A stretch of 35,247 nucleotides of DNA, from the IMG/VR virus record IMGVR_UViG_3300034683_000360, positions 1-35,247 of that record; one strand, given 5' to 3'. Position 1 is the stretch's first letter. Each line of letters begins with the position of its first letter. The translations under genes and the position numbers were made by a program. The notes below the pieces were generated by a model. That model searched no databases, had not been told where the DNA came from, and worked only from the letters and a program-made list of their open reading frames with translations. The DNA is from a virus. This document shows, one piece after another, positions 24,601 through 32,030 of the stretch.

Positions 24601-26761
24601 CACTTTGCGATGATTCTGTTTTCTCCAAAGTCCTCTTTTGCTTATAAGCTTGCTCCAGTTCATCCTGTGCAGCTTTCAGTTTTATCTGCTTTTCAAGCTG
24701 GGTTAAGTACTTCTCTATTGCATCTGTATTATCATTAATGATCTTTCCCTCCTTAGTCAGTTCAGCATTGTAGCCTGGTATGATCTGTTTTAACTCATTT
24801 AGGGCTTTATTCCTCTCAAAATAAGCGATATTGCCATCATTAATAATTTTCTTTAGCGTGTCAACTTTAGCAGCTTGCTTGCCAAACTCCTCAGTTACAT
24901 CTTTTGTCGCTTTAGCCAGTCCTGTGATGGTTTCTGTTCCATCCTCCTGCTTTTTAAAGAACATTTCATAAGCACTATAAGCAATCCCTAAAATGCTTAC
25001 TATCCAGCCTATTGGATTAGCTTTCATGGTAGCCCAAAGAGCTTTAAGCCCCAGGGATAATTTGGTGGTAGCAGCATCCAGTAATGATGTGGCTACTGTC
25101 TGAGCCTCTTTTGTTGTTGTGTCGGCTGCACTGGCAACGGTTGACTGCCTGGTAGCAGTTGTTTCCAGGAGCTTCTTTTTTGTGTAGAAGTCAGAGGATG
25201 CTGCCAGTGCTGTTTTGCGTGCAATAGCTTGATTTTCCACAGCTCCCTCCAGCTTTTTCTCAGCTGTGGTTATCCGGGTTACATCTCCAGACTGTTTAGC
25301 CCAATAAAGTTCGTACCTGGCAGATTCAACGGCCTGCATTGATGAGACGGCTGATAATTTTGCCGTTTCCATCTTTACAGCAGCTGCTTTCACATTTTCA
25401 CGCATGGCTGCCATTGTAGCAGCAGTGCTCTGATTCTTTGCCAGTACTTCCTTTTCAAGGGCTACCTGGTAAATAGCACTTTTAGCGGATAGATCTGTTT
25501 TACTTAGTGCCTCTCTCTGTTCTACAGAAAGCACACCCATAGCAACCGCCTCATAGTTTGCGCTGGAGGTGGTTACATTCAAATTTGAAAGATATTCCTG
25601 CTGTTGGGCTGTAAGGAGTTGCTCAATGGTAGCTATTCTCAACTGCTTAGCCAGGTTTGCCTGTTCTTCAACAGTGAGCTGTTTTTGCAAGGATGCTGTG
25701 TGAGCTTCCTGGGCTGCTGTCATTTTTGCAGTTATAGCTGCTGTCTTGCCAGTAGCAGCCTCATCCGCTTTCATGAGGGCTATCTTAGCCTGTCTAACAG
25801 TGTTATCAATCAGAGAAACACCAGTGTATCCCTTAGTCGCTAATGTATTTAAAACAATAGCAGCCCTATAGGATCCATAAGCAATAGCAATAGCTTTGAC
25901 AATTCTAAGAACATCATCCAAGTGCTCAACGACCGTGATAGCCCCAGAAATACCTGATTCAAGTGCTCCCTGATTATCTTCACCAAGTTTATTCAGAGCC
26001 ATATCCCAGGAATCCCCCAGGTTAGAGATCATACCAGTAAGAGATTTACTTTGCCGTTCCATTAGATTGTAGAACTGCCCACCCGAATTAGTCATTTTGT
26101 TAATGACTTTCTCAACCTCAGGGAAACCGATCTTTCCCTCAGATACCATAGCGTTGATCTCCTCAGCGGTTTTGCCGTACATGGCAGCCAGCTCTCTTAC
26201 CAATGGAATACCTCTACCAGTGAACTGCCTTACATCCTGAGCATATAAACGCCCTTGCACCATTGTGGTACCATACAGGTAAACAATATCATTCAGAGGA
26301 ATGGAAAGCCCTGAGGCTATATTTCCAAGCCTTACAAGCGTATCATTTACCTTGTTTGCAGATTCACCATAGGCTAACAGCTGTTTTGCTCCACCTGCAA
26401 CTCCCATAAGGTCAAACGGGGTTCTGGCTGCTGTATTGGTAAGCTGATCCATGAGAGCCTTTGACTTAGCACCGCTGCCCAGCATTGTATCAAATGCAAT
26501 CTGTAGCTGCTGGAATTGCCCACGTGTTTGAACGATACTGTTCACAAGTCCCATCATACCACCGCCAACCAGAGTGCCGATGATATACCTGGCTCCATTT
26601 TGAGCAAATGCAGCTATGGATTGCTCCATCTTTTCAGATTCCTGGACTGCTGTAGTAGAAACGTTCCTGATCCTACGCTCCATAGCATCAGCAGACACTT
26701 TAAAATCATCTATATTGAGGGTTGCCTGAAAAGCCAACCCTCCACCAATATTTTCACTCAT
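21650..26761 (-). CDS. Phage tail tape measure protein, 1703 residues
   Basis: The N-terminal 60-260 residues form a tape measure domain (MGLVNSIVQTRGQFQQLQIA, FDTMLGSGAKSKALMDQL, ARTPFDLMGVAGGAKQLLAY, FTGRGIPLVRELA). A hydrophobic segment near 585-615 (GWIVSILGIAYSAYEMFF) and another glycine-rich one near 1330-1370 would suit membrane insertion at DNA ejection. Between and after them lie long charged coiled coils. Tape measure proteins set the length of a long non-contracted or contractile tail; at roughly 1.5 angstroms per residue this one implies a tail of about 250 nm. It overlaps the preceding small gene by 8 bases. No capsid or terminase genes accompany it. Confidence 0.95.
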   Translation of the reverse strand: MSENIGGGLAFQATLNIDDFKVSADAMERRIRNVSTTAVQESEKMEQSIAAFAQNGARYIIGTLVGGGMMGLVNSIVQTRGQFQQLQIAFDTMLGSGAKSKALMDQLTNTAARTPFDLMGVAGGAKQLLAYGESANKVNDTLVRLGNIASGLSIPLNDIVYLYGTTMVQGRLYAQDVRQFTGRGIPLVRELAAMYGKTAEEINAMVSEGKIGFPEVEKVINKMTNSGGQFYNLMERQSKSLTGMISNLGDSWDMALNKLGEDNQGALESGISGAITVVEHLDDVLRIVKAIAIAYGSYRAAIVLNTLATKGYTGVSLIDNTVRQAKIALMKADEAATGKTAAITAKMTAAQEAHTASLQKQLTVEEQANLAKQLRIATIEQLLTAQQQEYLSNLNVTTSSANYEAVAMGVLSVEQREALSKTDLSAKSAIYQVALEKEVLAKNQSTAATMAAMRENVKAAAVKMETAKLSAVSSMQAVESARYELYWAKQSGDVTRITTAEKKLEGAVENQAIARKTALAASSDFYTKKKLLETTATRQSTVASAADTTTKEAQTVATSLLDAATTKLSLGLKALWATMKANPIGWIVSILGIAYSAYEMFFKKQEDGTETITGLAKATKDVTEEFGKQAAKVDTLKKIINDGNIAYFERNKALNELKQIIPGYNAELTKEGKIINDNTDAIEKYLTQLEKQIKLKAAQDELEQAYKQKRTLEKTESSQSDKYWDVRQTNTLQGYDRNGFTAKISRFFGVEEENNAKKALDKTQNDIKSVNTTIDDLNKEISETSLSLNESTKSAKTYSEQISETRSQINSIKKEISDLRSGKVLKDNIAEEIENRTKDLKAAETKLSVLTGKSTPTAKSADTAANKAQQLAEKQIQAELKAEQSRIEIMDEGYAKRKALLELQHKQNIAQINKEEKELEKARRDAGKGELSSKEKSEFNARRTNEDASYSKAQNKLFDGEIEYKKSQYELYFRWVKNMGEDVANNRFKDLLKSGTSYKDYIEKEIQNLTSKKNDGTISEGESNYLINLNTQLDEITGKKSALDTFKESFTQSINRANTLAEKLKVIADYQDKLKNGTSGLVGDDAKASGRLVLSQMKDETDKELNDKLLKEYRTYEEQRKSIQDEYSLLRSQAQKMGDDERLKQINKAEAQELSALNGTFLKQSDSWQKLFQDMDSLTAGEISKLVDDIQNKLSKSDLKLNPVDYKAVIDSLNEAKDKIIEKNPFKALGKFFDDYVEAKKKLAKAKTDALSGKGSQKDVDEAQKEVKTAAKGVTKSIQEVTGIATECGNSLASMFDALGNEDLASGLGTAMDLMGELGNAAASVGKIMSGDIIGGVTGLVSSITSVISIFAKVHDAKYEKKIQNLQKEIDALEQSYSRLERAYNNTYWVFNDAQKSAFEKNVSLINDQIAALKEQARVAARSWDFVRYAQLTKQIQELQAALSKAKEGDDMFGLYEQQKENLRKQQEDIKQQIQAEEAKKKTDKGKISDWEEKIETINQQIEDLDQAMMETLAGTDVQSAIDEFADALVDAYVKGENAADALGEKTKEVLKKAVVEALKRQFLAKAINDAVVYLGSAMKDNELTDEERAKFEAMVNAGGEIFNKALSGIGDWIKDTDTATTEDPTTGAVKSLSEETGGIVAGKLGAVVINQADGISVLRQSLIYHQQTAANTGASAAELKEIKSALNEIKNNGSSLLSKGIS

Positions 26762-27002
26762 GATCGTTTACTCTTTGTTGTTTTTGATACTCAATGAGTT
26801 GTTTTAAGGATCTGCCAATGTTTGCATAGAATCCTATTAAAGCCTCATTCTTTCCATTCTCATTGCTTTTTAGTAGATCATCCACCAAATACCCTAATGT
26901 TACTATTTGATTTTCTGGGTTATTTAAGTGAGCTGCATCTTTATTCCTGGCATTCAGGATTACATCCTGTAGAGCGCATTGGATTAATTTATCATCTATC
27001 AT
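26754..27002 (-). CDS. Small protein preceding the tape measure
   Basis: An 82-residue acidic, helical protein (MIDDKLIQCALQDVILNARN...) that overlaps the tape measure start by 8 bases. In siphophages and myophages the gene just before the tape measure usually encodes a tail assembly chaperone. Length and position fit that idea, but no sequence motif proves it and no frameshift product is apparent. The gene starts a new unit after a 129-bp gap carrying a 20-bp repeat copy. Confidence 0.7.
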   Translation of the reverse strand: MIDDKLIQCALQDVILNARNKDAAHLNNPENQIVTLGYLVDDLLKSNENGKNEALIGFYANIGRSLKQLIEYQKQQRVNDHE

Positions 27003-27081
27003 AATTCTTCTTTTTAGCTATTCACTTTCTTTATAAGAATGTGAAAAATACATGTTATTACCTTGATTTATAGATTATAAT

Positions 27082-27121
27082 GCAAATCGTATTTGCTTCT
27101 GGAGACAATCCAGTGACAAAA
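27082..27121 (-). promoter_or_regulatory. Regulatory gap before the tape measure unit, with repeat copy 2
   Basis: The 129-bp gap 27003-27131 holds an inverted repeat, GCAAAT-cgt-ATTTGC (27082-27096), and the middle copy of the 20-bp repeat (27102-27121), TTTTGTCACTGGATTGTCTC on the minus strand, with one base changed in the second half-site. It lies upstream of the tape measure unit, so a regulator that also acts at both element ends may control tail genes. No consensus -7 box with correct spacing is seen; TATTTTTC on the minus strand (27053-27046) is close. Confidence 0.5.
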
Positions 27122-27131
27122 CAGGACGTTT

Positions 27132-27587
27132 TTATACTTTTTCCTCAGCAGTTAAAGCATTTCCCTGTGGATTTTGCAGTATTTTGGGTAAGTAGTCCTC
27201 ATTAGCTACCTTAGTGCGCCATTCTTGATACTCTGGAGAGAGCAACAAAGACAAATATTCTTTCATGTCGTTTTGTATTTCTTCTGTAGGAGTTGCTAAA
27301 TCATAGGAAAGATCAACATATAAGAACTGTTCTAATGGAACTACATGTACATTATCAGCACTAACCTCTAATAGTTGGTCGTAAAGCTTATAATATACTT
27401 TATCCTCCTGAAATATTAGTTTTACATAACGAGGATTCTCTGGATCTGGTCTGTTATCTTCCAGTTTTACCAATGGCTTAAATCCATCAGGAATAGTTAT
27501 CTCTACACCAGCAGCCTCGGCAGCCTCATCATCAACTACTAATGTCTCATAGTAATCATTACAGCCATATCTAATAAATTCTTTCAT
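27132..27587 (-). CDS. Unknown element protein, 151 residues
   Basis: An acidic protein (FIRYGCNDYYETLVVDDEAA, PRYVKLIFQEDKVYYKLYDQ) with mixed alpha/beta character and no signal peptide or known motif. Its start overlaps the stop of the preceding gene by four bases. Location between a fibre-like gene and the tape measure unit suggests a virion or assembly role, perhaps in the tail or baseplate, but there is no direct evidence. It ends before the 129-bp regulatory gap. Confidence 0.72.
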   Translation of the reverse strand: MKEFIRYGCNDYYETLVVDDEAAEAAGVEITIPDGFKPLVKLEDNRPDPENPRYVKLIFQEDKVYYKLYDQLLEVSADNVHVVPLEQFLYVDLSYDLATPTEEIQNDMKEYLSLLLSPEYQEWRTKVANEDYLPKILQNPQGNALTAEEKV

Positions 27588-28045
27588 TTTGCTTGATTTA
27601 AAATTGTTTCTAACTCATTGATTTTGTCCCTGGCAGTCTGTCTCTCGATGTGGAGAGCCTTAAGATCATAAGGGAGAGGATCACCTAACATAAAAGCCTC
27701 ATTACATTTTGTTATTTGATAGTCGGTGCTATCTAAAAACTCTCTTTGTACAGCTATGTCCTTTCTGATCTTTTGAACATCCAGGACTTTCTGGTAGTCA
27801 TAATCAATATGATCTGCTGCATCATAAGGCACCAGGCGTATGATATAGCCATCCTCACATTTTCTCTTATCTTCATCAATAGGAGCCACAGGCTTCCAAA
27901 TGCACTCTAACTGCTCAATTTGTTCATTGATGGAGATCGTTCTGGTTTTAATATACCCTGTTTCTTCATCCCGATAATTCTCAGTTTCTGGCTTCAATAT
28001 CTTAGATATTAGATAGCCATTTTCTATATAACCGTACTCTGTCAT
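27584..28045 (-). CDS. Unknown element protein, 153 residues, coiled-coil C-terminus
   Basis: I use the ATG at 28045 (MTEYGYIENGYLISKILKPE), four bases after the stop of the fibre-like gene; a longer frame from 28096 would overlap that gene by 47 bases. The N-terminal half mentions ETGYIKTRTISINEQIEQLE and an aromatic WKPVAPIDEDKR segment. The C-terminal third is a likely coiled coil (VQKIRKDIAVQREFLDS...ARDKINELETILNQ). The layout resembles small fibre-associated or chaperone proteins next to phage tail fibres. That is inference. Confidence 0.75.
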   Translation of the reverse strand: MTEYGYIENGYLISKILKPETENYRDEETGYIKTRTISINEQIEQLECIWKPVAPIDEDKRKCEDGYIIRLVPYDAADHIDYDYQKVLDVQKIRKDIAVQREFLDSTDYQITKCNEAFMLGDPLPYDLKALHIERQTARDKINELETILNQAK

Positions 28046-28049
28046 AATC

Positions 28050-28769
28050 TTAAAATTTGAATTTACTAACAGTCCATACATCTCTTGTTGAACCATTTAG
28101 ATTGAAACGGGTAAATATGAATACTCCTAACCATCCCTCAGGAATATCATAATAATCATTTTGGGAACTATCATCATGTATATATTGCCCTGATCGGGGA
28201 TAGAACCTGATTGCTCCTTGACCAATCTGCTTTGCCAGAATTGTCCTGCCGATTATCCCATCATTTGGGAGGTAAAGAGTTTTTGTAACCCCGCTATTTG
28301 TTAGCCCCAGAATGAAACTGTCTGATTTAGATAAATACACTGTTCCAGAGCTATCAGATACAGATATACTTTTTAGGATCAATCCAGAGATTAATATATC
28401 CTGGAAAAAACCGCCATAAGCTGGAGCTGTACCGCTGTTGCTTGAATAGCCATATACACCAGCTATAAAGTTTTCATTTTCCCAGTCATATTTATTTACC
28501 GTTCCATATCCAAGCCCCACAATAGCAGCTTTTCTATCAATTCCTGTTGAGGCTGCTACAGCTTGTGTTCCAGCATTATTGCAAAACACTCCAGAGGCAG
28601 ATACTTGTGCTACACCGTTGTTATTTCTTGCCTCCACAACTCCCTCACTGGCGTTTAGCTTTATTTCAGATGATTCTGAACCATCCTCTCCATATAAACC
28701 ACCAGTAGTTGTAGATTCCAGCAGGATTTCAGGCATTGAAGCATCCAATGTTATTTTTGTTTCTGCCAT
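28050..28769 (-). CDS. Probable phage tail fibre or tail-tip protein
   Basis: A 239-residue protein rich in Gly, Ser, Asn and Thr. Its N-terminal half reads like fibre repeats (SSEIKLNASEGVVEARNNNG, VAQVSASGVFCNNAGTQAVA). The C-terminal half (LYLPNDGIIGRTILAKQIGQ, IRFYPRSGQYIHDDS, IPEGWLGVFIFTRFNLNGST) resembles the globular receptor-binding tips seen in fibre proteins and in Bacteroidales prophages. It would sit at the distal tail and bind the cell surface. At 239 residues it is short for a complete fibre. It lies 5 bases before the 153-residue gene and follows a 73-residue gene by 6 bases. Confidence 0.7.
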   Translation of the reverse strand: MAETKITLDASMPEILLESTTTGGLYGEDGSESSEIKLNASEGVVEARNNNGVAQVSASGVFCNNAGTQAVAASTGIDRKAAIVGLGYGTVNKYDWENENFIAGVYGYSSNSGTAPAYGGFFQDILISGLILKSISVSDSSGTVYLSKSDSFILGLTNSGVTKTLYLPNDGIIGRTILAKQIGQGAIRFYPRSGQYIHDDSSQNDYYDIPEGWLGVFIFTRFNLNGSTRDVWTVSKFKF

Positions 28770-28775
28770 AGTTCA

Positions 28776-28997
28776 CTATCCTCTTTTGGTTAGATCTATC
28801 CAATACTCTTTATCACTTTGTAAAACTCTTGACTCTACTTTTGCAAGTCCAGAGTTAACCAGATCTTCTGTAACCTTAAATTCAACCTTTCCATTTTTCC
28901 ATACCCGATAAACAATAGGAAAACCATTGTATTCAGCTTGGAAAATGTTGAAATTAGCACAGCTCTCCATTAAGATTCCTTTGATTTCAATTGCCAT
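28776..28997 (-). CDS. Unknown small element protein, 73 residues
   Basis: A short, probably beta-rich protein (MAIEIKGILMESCANFNIFQ, FPIVYRVWKNGKVEFKVTED) immediately upstream of the fibre-like gene with a 6-base gap. No motif is recognised. In size and location it could be a small tail or fibre accessory protein. No signal peptide or membrane segment. Confidence 0.65.
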   Translation of the reverse strand: MAIEIKGILMESCANFNIFQAEYNGFPIVYRVWKNGKVEFKVTEDLVNSGLAKVESRVLQSDKEYWIDLTKRG

Positions 28998-29017
28998 ATA
29001 ATTTGTTTTTTAGATTG

Positions 29018-29485
29018 TCATTTACTGTTTTCTCTAATTTTTTCCAGGAGCACATTATACTGTAGTAGTTCCTCAGTAGTAAGAATAGATACATCCACCT
29101 CAATGTTATGATTTACAGTGCTCTCTATTTCACCCTCTATAACCTGAGTGGGTTTACCAAACAAGCGATCAAAAACAGTGTTGAGTGTGTTGATCCTACC
29201 AGCTTTCACATCCATAAAGATGGCACTAATGATATTAGATACCCAAACAGGGATATTTTCATCTTTAGCTATTCTCTTTAATTCACCTGGTGTACGTTCC
29301 ATCAGGTAACGGATCACCTTGTAGTAATCCTCTTTGCTTAGCTCAATTTCTACACGTTTATCTGTAGTCTTTAGGAGTTGCTTATACAAAGCTGGCTTTC
29401 TGCCTCTATTTTTAGGTTGCCTGGTAGAGGAAAAGGTTACTCCCAGATTGTGTCCTGGCTGAAATCCTTTTTTATTCTTTTCCAT
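29018..29485 (-). CDS. DUF5681/terminase-small-subunit-like protein
   Basis: A 155-residue basic protein when started at the ATG at 29485 (MEKNKKGFQPGHNLG); a TTG ten codons upstream is an alternative. The N-terminus KGFQPGHNLG...PKNRGRKPALYKQLL and the later segment GRINTLNTVFDRLFGKPTQV follow the pattern of DUF5681-type proteins and of some phage terminase small subunits (K-F-GN-GRP..., then RL-GKP-Q). Such proteins bind DNA for packaging. No large terminase is found in the element, so if this really is a packaging-recognition subunit it could direct a helper phage's motor to this DNA, as satellites do. That is speculative. Confidence 0.55.
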   Translation of the reverse strand: MEKNKKGFQPGHNLGVTFSSTRQPKNRGRKPALYKQLLKTTDKRVEIELSKEDYYKVIRYLMERTPGELKRIAKDENIPVWVSNIISAIFMDVKAGRINTLNTVFDRLFGKPTQVIEGEIESTVNHNIEVDVSILTTEELLQYNVLLEKIRENSK

Positions 29486-29538
29486 CGTTAATATCGTTTT
29501 AATATCGTTTTCCAACGATGGGAGCCTGAGCCCCCATC
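29482..29538. repeat. Tandem 11-mers inside an inverted repeat, plus hairpin
   Basis: AATATCGTTTT is repeated exactly at 29490-29500 and 29501-29511. The pair is bracketed by CCATCGTT (29482-29489) and AACGATGG (29514-29521), and the first arm includes the ATG of the terminase-like gene. A second hairpin, GATGGG/CCCATC (29517-29522 with 29533-29538), abuts it and is followed by five T on the plus strand. Control of the downstream gene by a protein or RNA fold is possible. Confidence 0.5.
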
Positions 29539-29541
29539 TTT

Positions 29542-30216
29542 TTACTGAATGTATTTGAGATAATAACCATCAAATTCCACCACACCATCATAGTCAACGT
29601 TTAGGATCCGTGCCCCTTGACCTCTACGTGGAGCAATACCACGAACAGGATCAGGATCACTATAAACCTCTTTGATTGTCTGATCCAATTCCTCCAGGGC
29701 TTTTTTAGCAGCTAAAGCCTTTTCATAAACCTTTTTCCTGTTGTCAGTATCTACATAAATAGATCCAAGATCCTCAGCCTCTTTGATAGCCTCATCGGTT
29801 ATGATAACTTTCCCATCAACCAGATCTAATTTTGAAAAATCAACATGATGTTGATCGTTTTCATTCATGGATCTTTGAGCCCCCTGGATAAGTGCATTAC
29901 ATTCCTGGATCAACTTATTGTTATCGGATTCAACTAACTTCTTTAAAGCCTCAGGAAGTTCCTGGAGTTTTTCTTTATCTCTATTTTGAATTAGAGGAGC
30001 TACAGGGAAATTTTCCTTTATTAGAGACCGAATAAGGTTAAGACTTACCTCAATATTTTGATTTTTGAGGAAATCAAAGATCTTTTGTGAGTAAATTCTG
30101 GCTCTTTCATAGTCTCTTTTATAAGCTTCTACATCTTTCTTATCACGATATACTAAAATTCTTTCTTCCATTTTTCTTAATAATTTGCCCTGTATTGCAT
30201 TTGTCCTATTCCACAT
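29542..30216 (-). CDS. Unknown element protein, 224 residues, helical
   Basis: A strongly charged helical protein with likely coiled coils (KDVEAYKRDYERARIYSQKI; KVYEKALAAKKALEELDQTI) and a C-terminal beta segment (RILNVDYDGVVEFDGYYLKY). The ATG at 30216 is used; MEERILVY at 30171 is an alternative start. No family is recognised. Its length is too small for a portal or major capsid protein, but a scaffold-like or head-interaction role cannot be excluded from sequence alone. It stands alone between a 48-bp gap and a 56-bp gap holding repeats. Confidence 0.72.
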   Translation of the reverse strand: MWNRTNAIQGKLLRKMEERILVYRDKKDVEAYKRDYERARIYSQKIFDFLKNQNIEVSLNLIRSLIKENFPVAPLIQNRDKEKLQELPEALKKLVESDNNKLIQECNALIQGAQRSMNENDQHHVDFSKLDLVDGKVIITDEAIKEAEDLGSIYVDTDNRKKVYEKALAAKKALEELDQTIKEVYSDPDPVRGIAPRRGQGARILNVDYDGVVEFDGYYLKYIQ

Positions 30217-30264
30217 GGGTTTTATCCAATAATATAGTTTTAAGCCCTACAGGAGTTAATACTA

Positions 30265-30498
30265 TCAAAAATCAGCCGTTTTGTGACCGTTTGATGTTGT
30301 GCCTACTTTGGATTCAGCTGAAACTGAGTATTTCTTTAATAATTCATCAGCATATACATCCTCTGGATCCTGTTGCTCATTTGGCTTTTCTTTCAAGCCT
30401 GATAGTTCAGTTTCAAGCTCTTTGATCTTTGCTTCCTTTTCTGCCACAACGCCCTGAAACTTTTGTTCTAAAGCGTTTAATCTTTCTTCTATATCCAT
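30265..30498 (-). CDS. Small coiled-coil protein, 77 residues
   Basis: The first 45 residues form a heptad-like coiled coil (LNALEQKFQGVVAEKEAKIK, ELETELSGLKEK), followed by an acidic linker and a polar tail. It starts 2 bases after the stop of the 57-residue gene, in one operon with the replication genes. It may be a scaffold-like or regulatory oligomerising protein; function is unknown. Confidence 0.7.
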   Translation of the reverse strand: MDIEERLNALEQKFQGVVAEKEAKIKELETELSGLKEKPNEQQDPEDVYADELLKKYSVSAESKVGTTSNGHKTADF

Positions 30499-30500
30499 AA

Positions 30501-30674
30501 TTATCCTACATTATTAGGTTTTAGTTTTTTAATCACTTCTTTAGCAACTATGACAGCAGTATCTGCATTATCAGACGGTTTGCCATATATTCCCCTGGAG
30601 TATAATCCTGCGATTACAGCTTTTACTATTTCAAATTCTCTTTGCTCCCAGTCGATTACTTTTTGATCTTCCAT
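30501..30674 (-). CDS. Very small element protein, 57 residues
   Basis: A frame from ATG at 30674 to TAA at 30501 encodes MEDQKVIDWEQREFEIVKAV, IAGLYSRGIYGKPSDNADTA, VIVAKEVIKKLKPNNVG. It fills the space between the replication gene (22-base gap) and the 77-residue gene (2-base gap), with no competing frame. The two amphipathic helices around a GKPSDNADTA turn look like a real small protein. Similar short proteins stand near replication genes in Bacteroidales phages as far as I recall. Function unknown. Confidence 0.7.
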   Translation of the reverse strand: MEDQKVIDWEQREFEIVKAVIAGLYSRGIYGKPSDNADTAVIVAKEVIKKLKPNNVG

Positions 30675-30695
30675 TTTTGTTTAATTTTAATTGTT

Positions 30696-31379
30696 TTACA
30701 ATGTATCCTTATAGCCACTATCAGAGTTATCGCCAGCCTGTTCAAAACTCATTCTATAGCTTTGGGGGGATTTGTTCCATTCTTTTCTATTCCAGTTTCT
30801 AATAGTCGCTTTCCAATCTTTCATGTGATTTTTACCAGCCATCCAGCCATTAGCCTGGTAATAGTCATAAAAAGTATCAGGATCTACAGATAATGAGTTT
30901 TCTTGAATGAAATCTTTTATCTCTTGAAGAGAGGGTTTAGTGAAACGTTTAGTTTCACGTTTAGTAGAAACTTTAGTTTCTAATTCCTTAGTATTATCAT
31001 TTATATTATCATTTGCATTTACATTAAATACATTATCATTTACATTAGGGGTTGTTTTTTCAACGGTGATAGGGTTGTTTTGGGGTTGAATAGGGGTTGT
31101 TTTGGGGTTGTTTTGTTTCAAAGCGTTTGCATTGCCTTTTGGAGCACCTCCTTTTTTCCCAAATTCAGCACCTCTACAACCATTTTCAAACCGTCTCCAA
31201 TTAGCTTCAAGTTGAGGCTTAATAAGTACCCAGCAGACTTTAGCGATACCAGTTAGAACTGGCTCTGTTCTATTCAAAGCATAATCAGAAATAGCTCTGT
31301 ATATTGCTAATTGATCCTCTGTAGGGCAACTCTCTATTGCTTCCTGGAAACTTCTGTAGAATATAAAAGAGTCTCTCAT
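30696..31379 (-). CDS. DUF6291-type phage replication protein
   Basis: A 227-residue protein. The N-terminal domain (SFIFYRSFQEAIESCPTEDQ, LAIYRAISDYALNRTEP, then KPQLEANWRRFENG) matches DUF6291, found in Bacteroidales phage and mobile-element replication modules. A polar low-complexity linker (about residues 90-140, Asn/Thr/Pro-rich) is followed by a C-terminal DnaD-like segment with DPDTFYDYYQANGWMAGKNH and WKATIRNWNR. It probably acts as replisome organiser together with the helicase loader encoded just upstream, whose stop it overlaps by four bases (31376-31379). The protein should bind the element's origin; no origin is obvious nearby. Confidence 0.82.
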   Translation of the reverse strand: MRDSFIFYRSFQEAIESCPTEDQLAIYRAISDYALNRTEPVLTGIAKVCWVLIKPQLEANWRRFENGCRGAEFGKKGGAPKGNANALKQNNPKTTPIQPQNNPITVEKTTPNVNDNVFNVNANDNINDNTKELETKVSTKRETKRFTKPSLQEIKDFIQENSLSVDPDTFYDYYQANGWMAGKNHMKDWKATIRNWNRKEWNKSPQSYRMSFEQAGDNSDSGYKDTL

Positions 31380-32029
31380 TTTCTGTAGCTTTTACCAGTG
31401 AAATATACTCTATCAAACATCTCATTAAATCTGTCTAAAATTCTACTTCCGTACCACTTGCTTAATTGTTCATCATTCAGATTGGAAGTTACTAAGGTAA
31501 ATAGCTGTTTATCGTACCTGAAATAAAGCAATTCGGTTACTGGTGAAAGCTCATTACCCCAACTCTTAACAGTTGATGGTTCAATACCCATATCATCAAT
31601 AAAAAGCATTTCACTCTCTTTGATTTTATTGTATCGCTCAGGTGCATCTACAATCATCTTTGAAAGATCCAAAGCTGAAACTGTAACAACTCCTTTGCCT
31701 GTCCAGGCATCTTTTTTACAGAGAATAGCAATAAGTTTACAGATAGATCTTGCCAGTGTTGTTTTACCATTGCCAACGCCACCATAAAGAATAAGCCCCA
31801 CTTTATAATCACCAGTAAGCCATTTGGCAGCCTTAGAAACGTTTCGTCTCGTATCATTATCAGCTACAAAAAGGATCCTCCTCATTTCCACCTCAGCCTG
31901 ACAACACCGCATCAACATATTGCATATAGTCGGTTCATCAAACTGGGTAATCCTGAATCGTTCTGTAGTATTATTATTTGTTATTTTATTCAGGGCAACC
32001 TGAAACTTCTCTAACAGCTCATTGTCCAT
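31376..32029 (-). CDS. DnaC-like helicase loader ATPase
   Basis: A 217-residue AAA+ protein with Walker A GGVGNGKT (residues 83-90) and Walker B LFIDDMG (142-148), followed by a sensor-like region VTSNLNDEQLSKWYGSRILD with RxxxRF-type arginines (RILDRFNEMF). This fits DnaC/IstB-type loaders, which place the host DnaB helicase at the origin. An IstB transposition partner is unlikely, because the downstream gene is a replication protein and no IstA transposase is present. It implies that the excised element can replicate with host polymerases. It is coupled to the next gene by a four-base overlap. Confidence 0.85.
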   Translation of the reverse strand: MDNELLEKFQVALNKITNNNTTERFRITQFDEPTICNMLMRCCQAEVEMRRILFVADNDTRRNVSKAAKWLTGDYKVGLILYGGVGNGKTTLARSICKLIAILCKKDAWTGKGVVTVSALDLSKMIVDAPERYNKIKESEMLFIDDMGIEPSTVKSWGNELSPVTELLYFRYDKQLFTLVTSNLNDEQLSKWYGSRILDRFNEMFDRVYFTGKSYRK

Positions 32030-32030
32030 A

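Noticed and set aside
29517-29543. Terminator of the 224-residue gene
   Set aside because: The T-tract follows the hairpin only on the plus strand, whereas the gene is on the minus strand, so it cannot serve as its standard intrinsic terminator.
31376-32029. IstB transposition helper
   Set aside because: No IstA-type transposase is adjacent, and the next gene is a phage replication protein; a DnaC-like loader is the better call.
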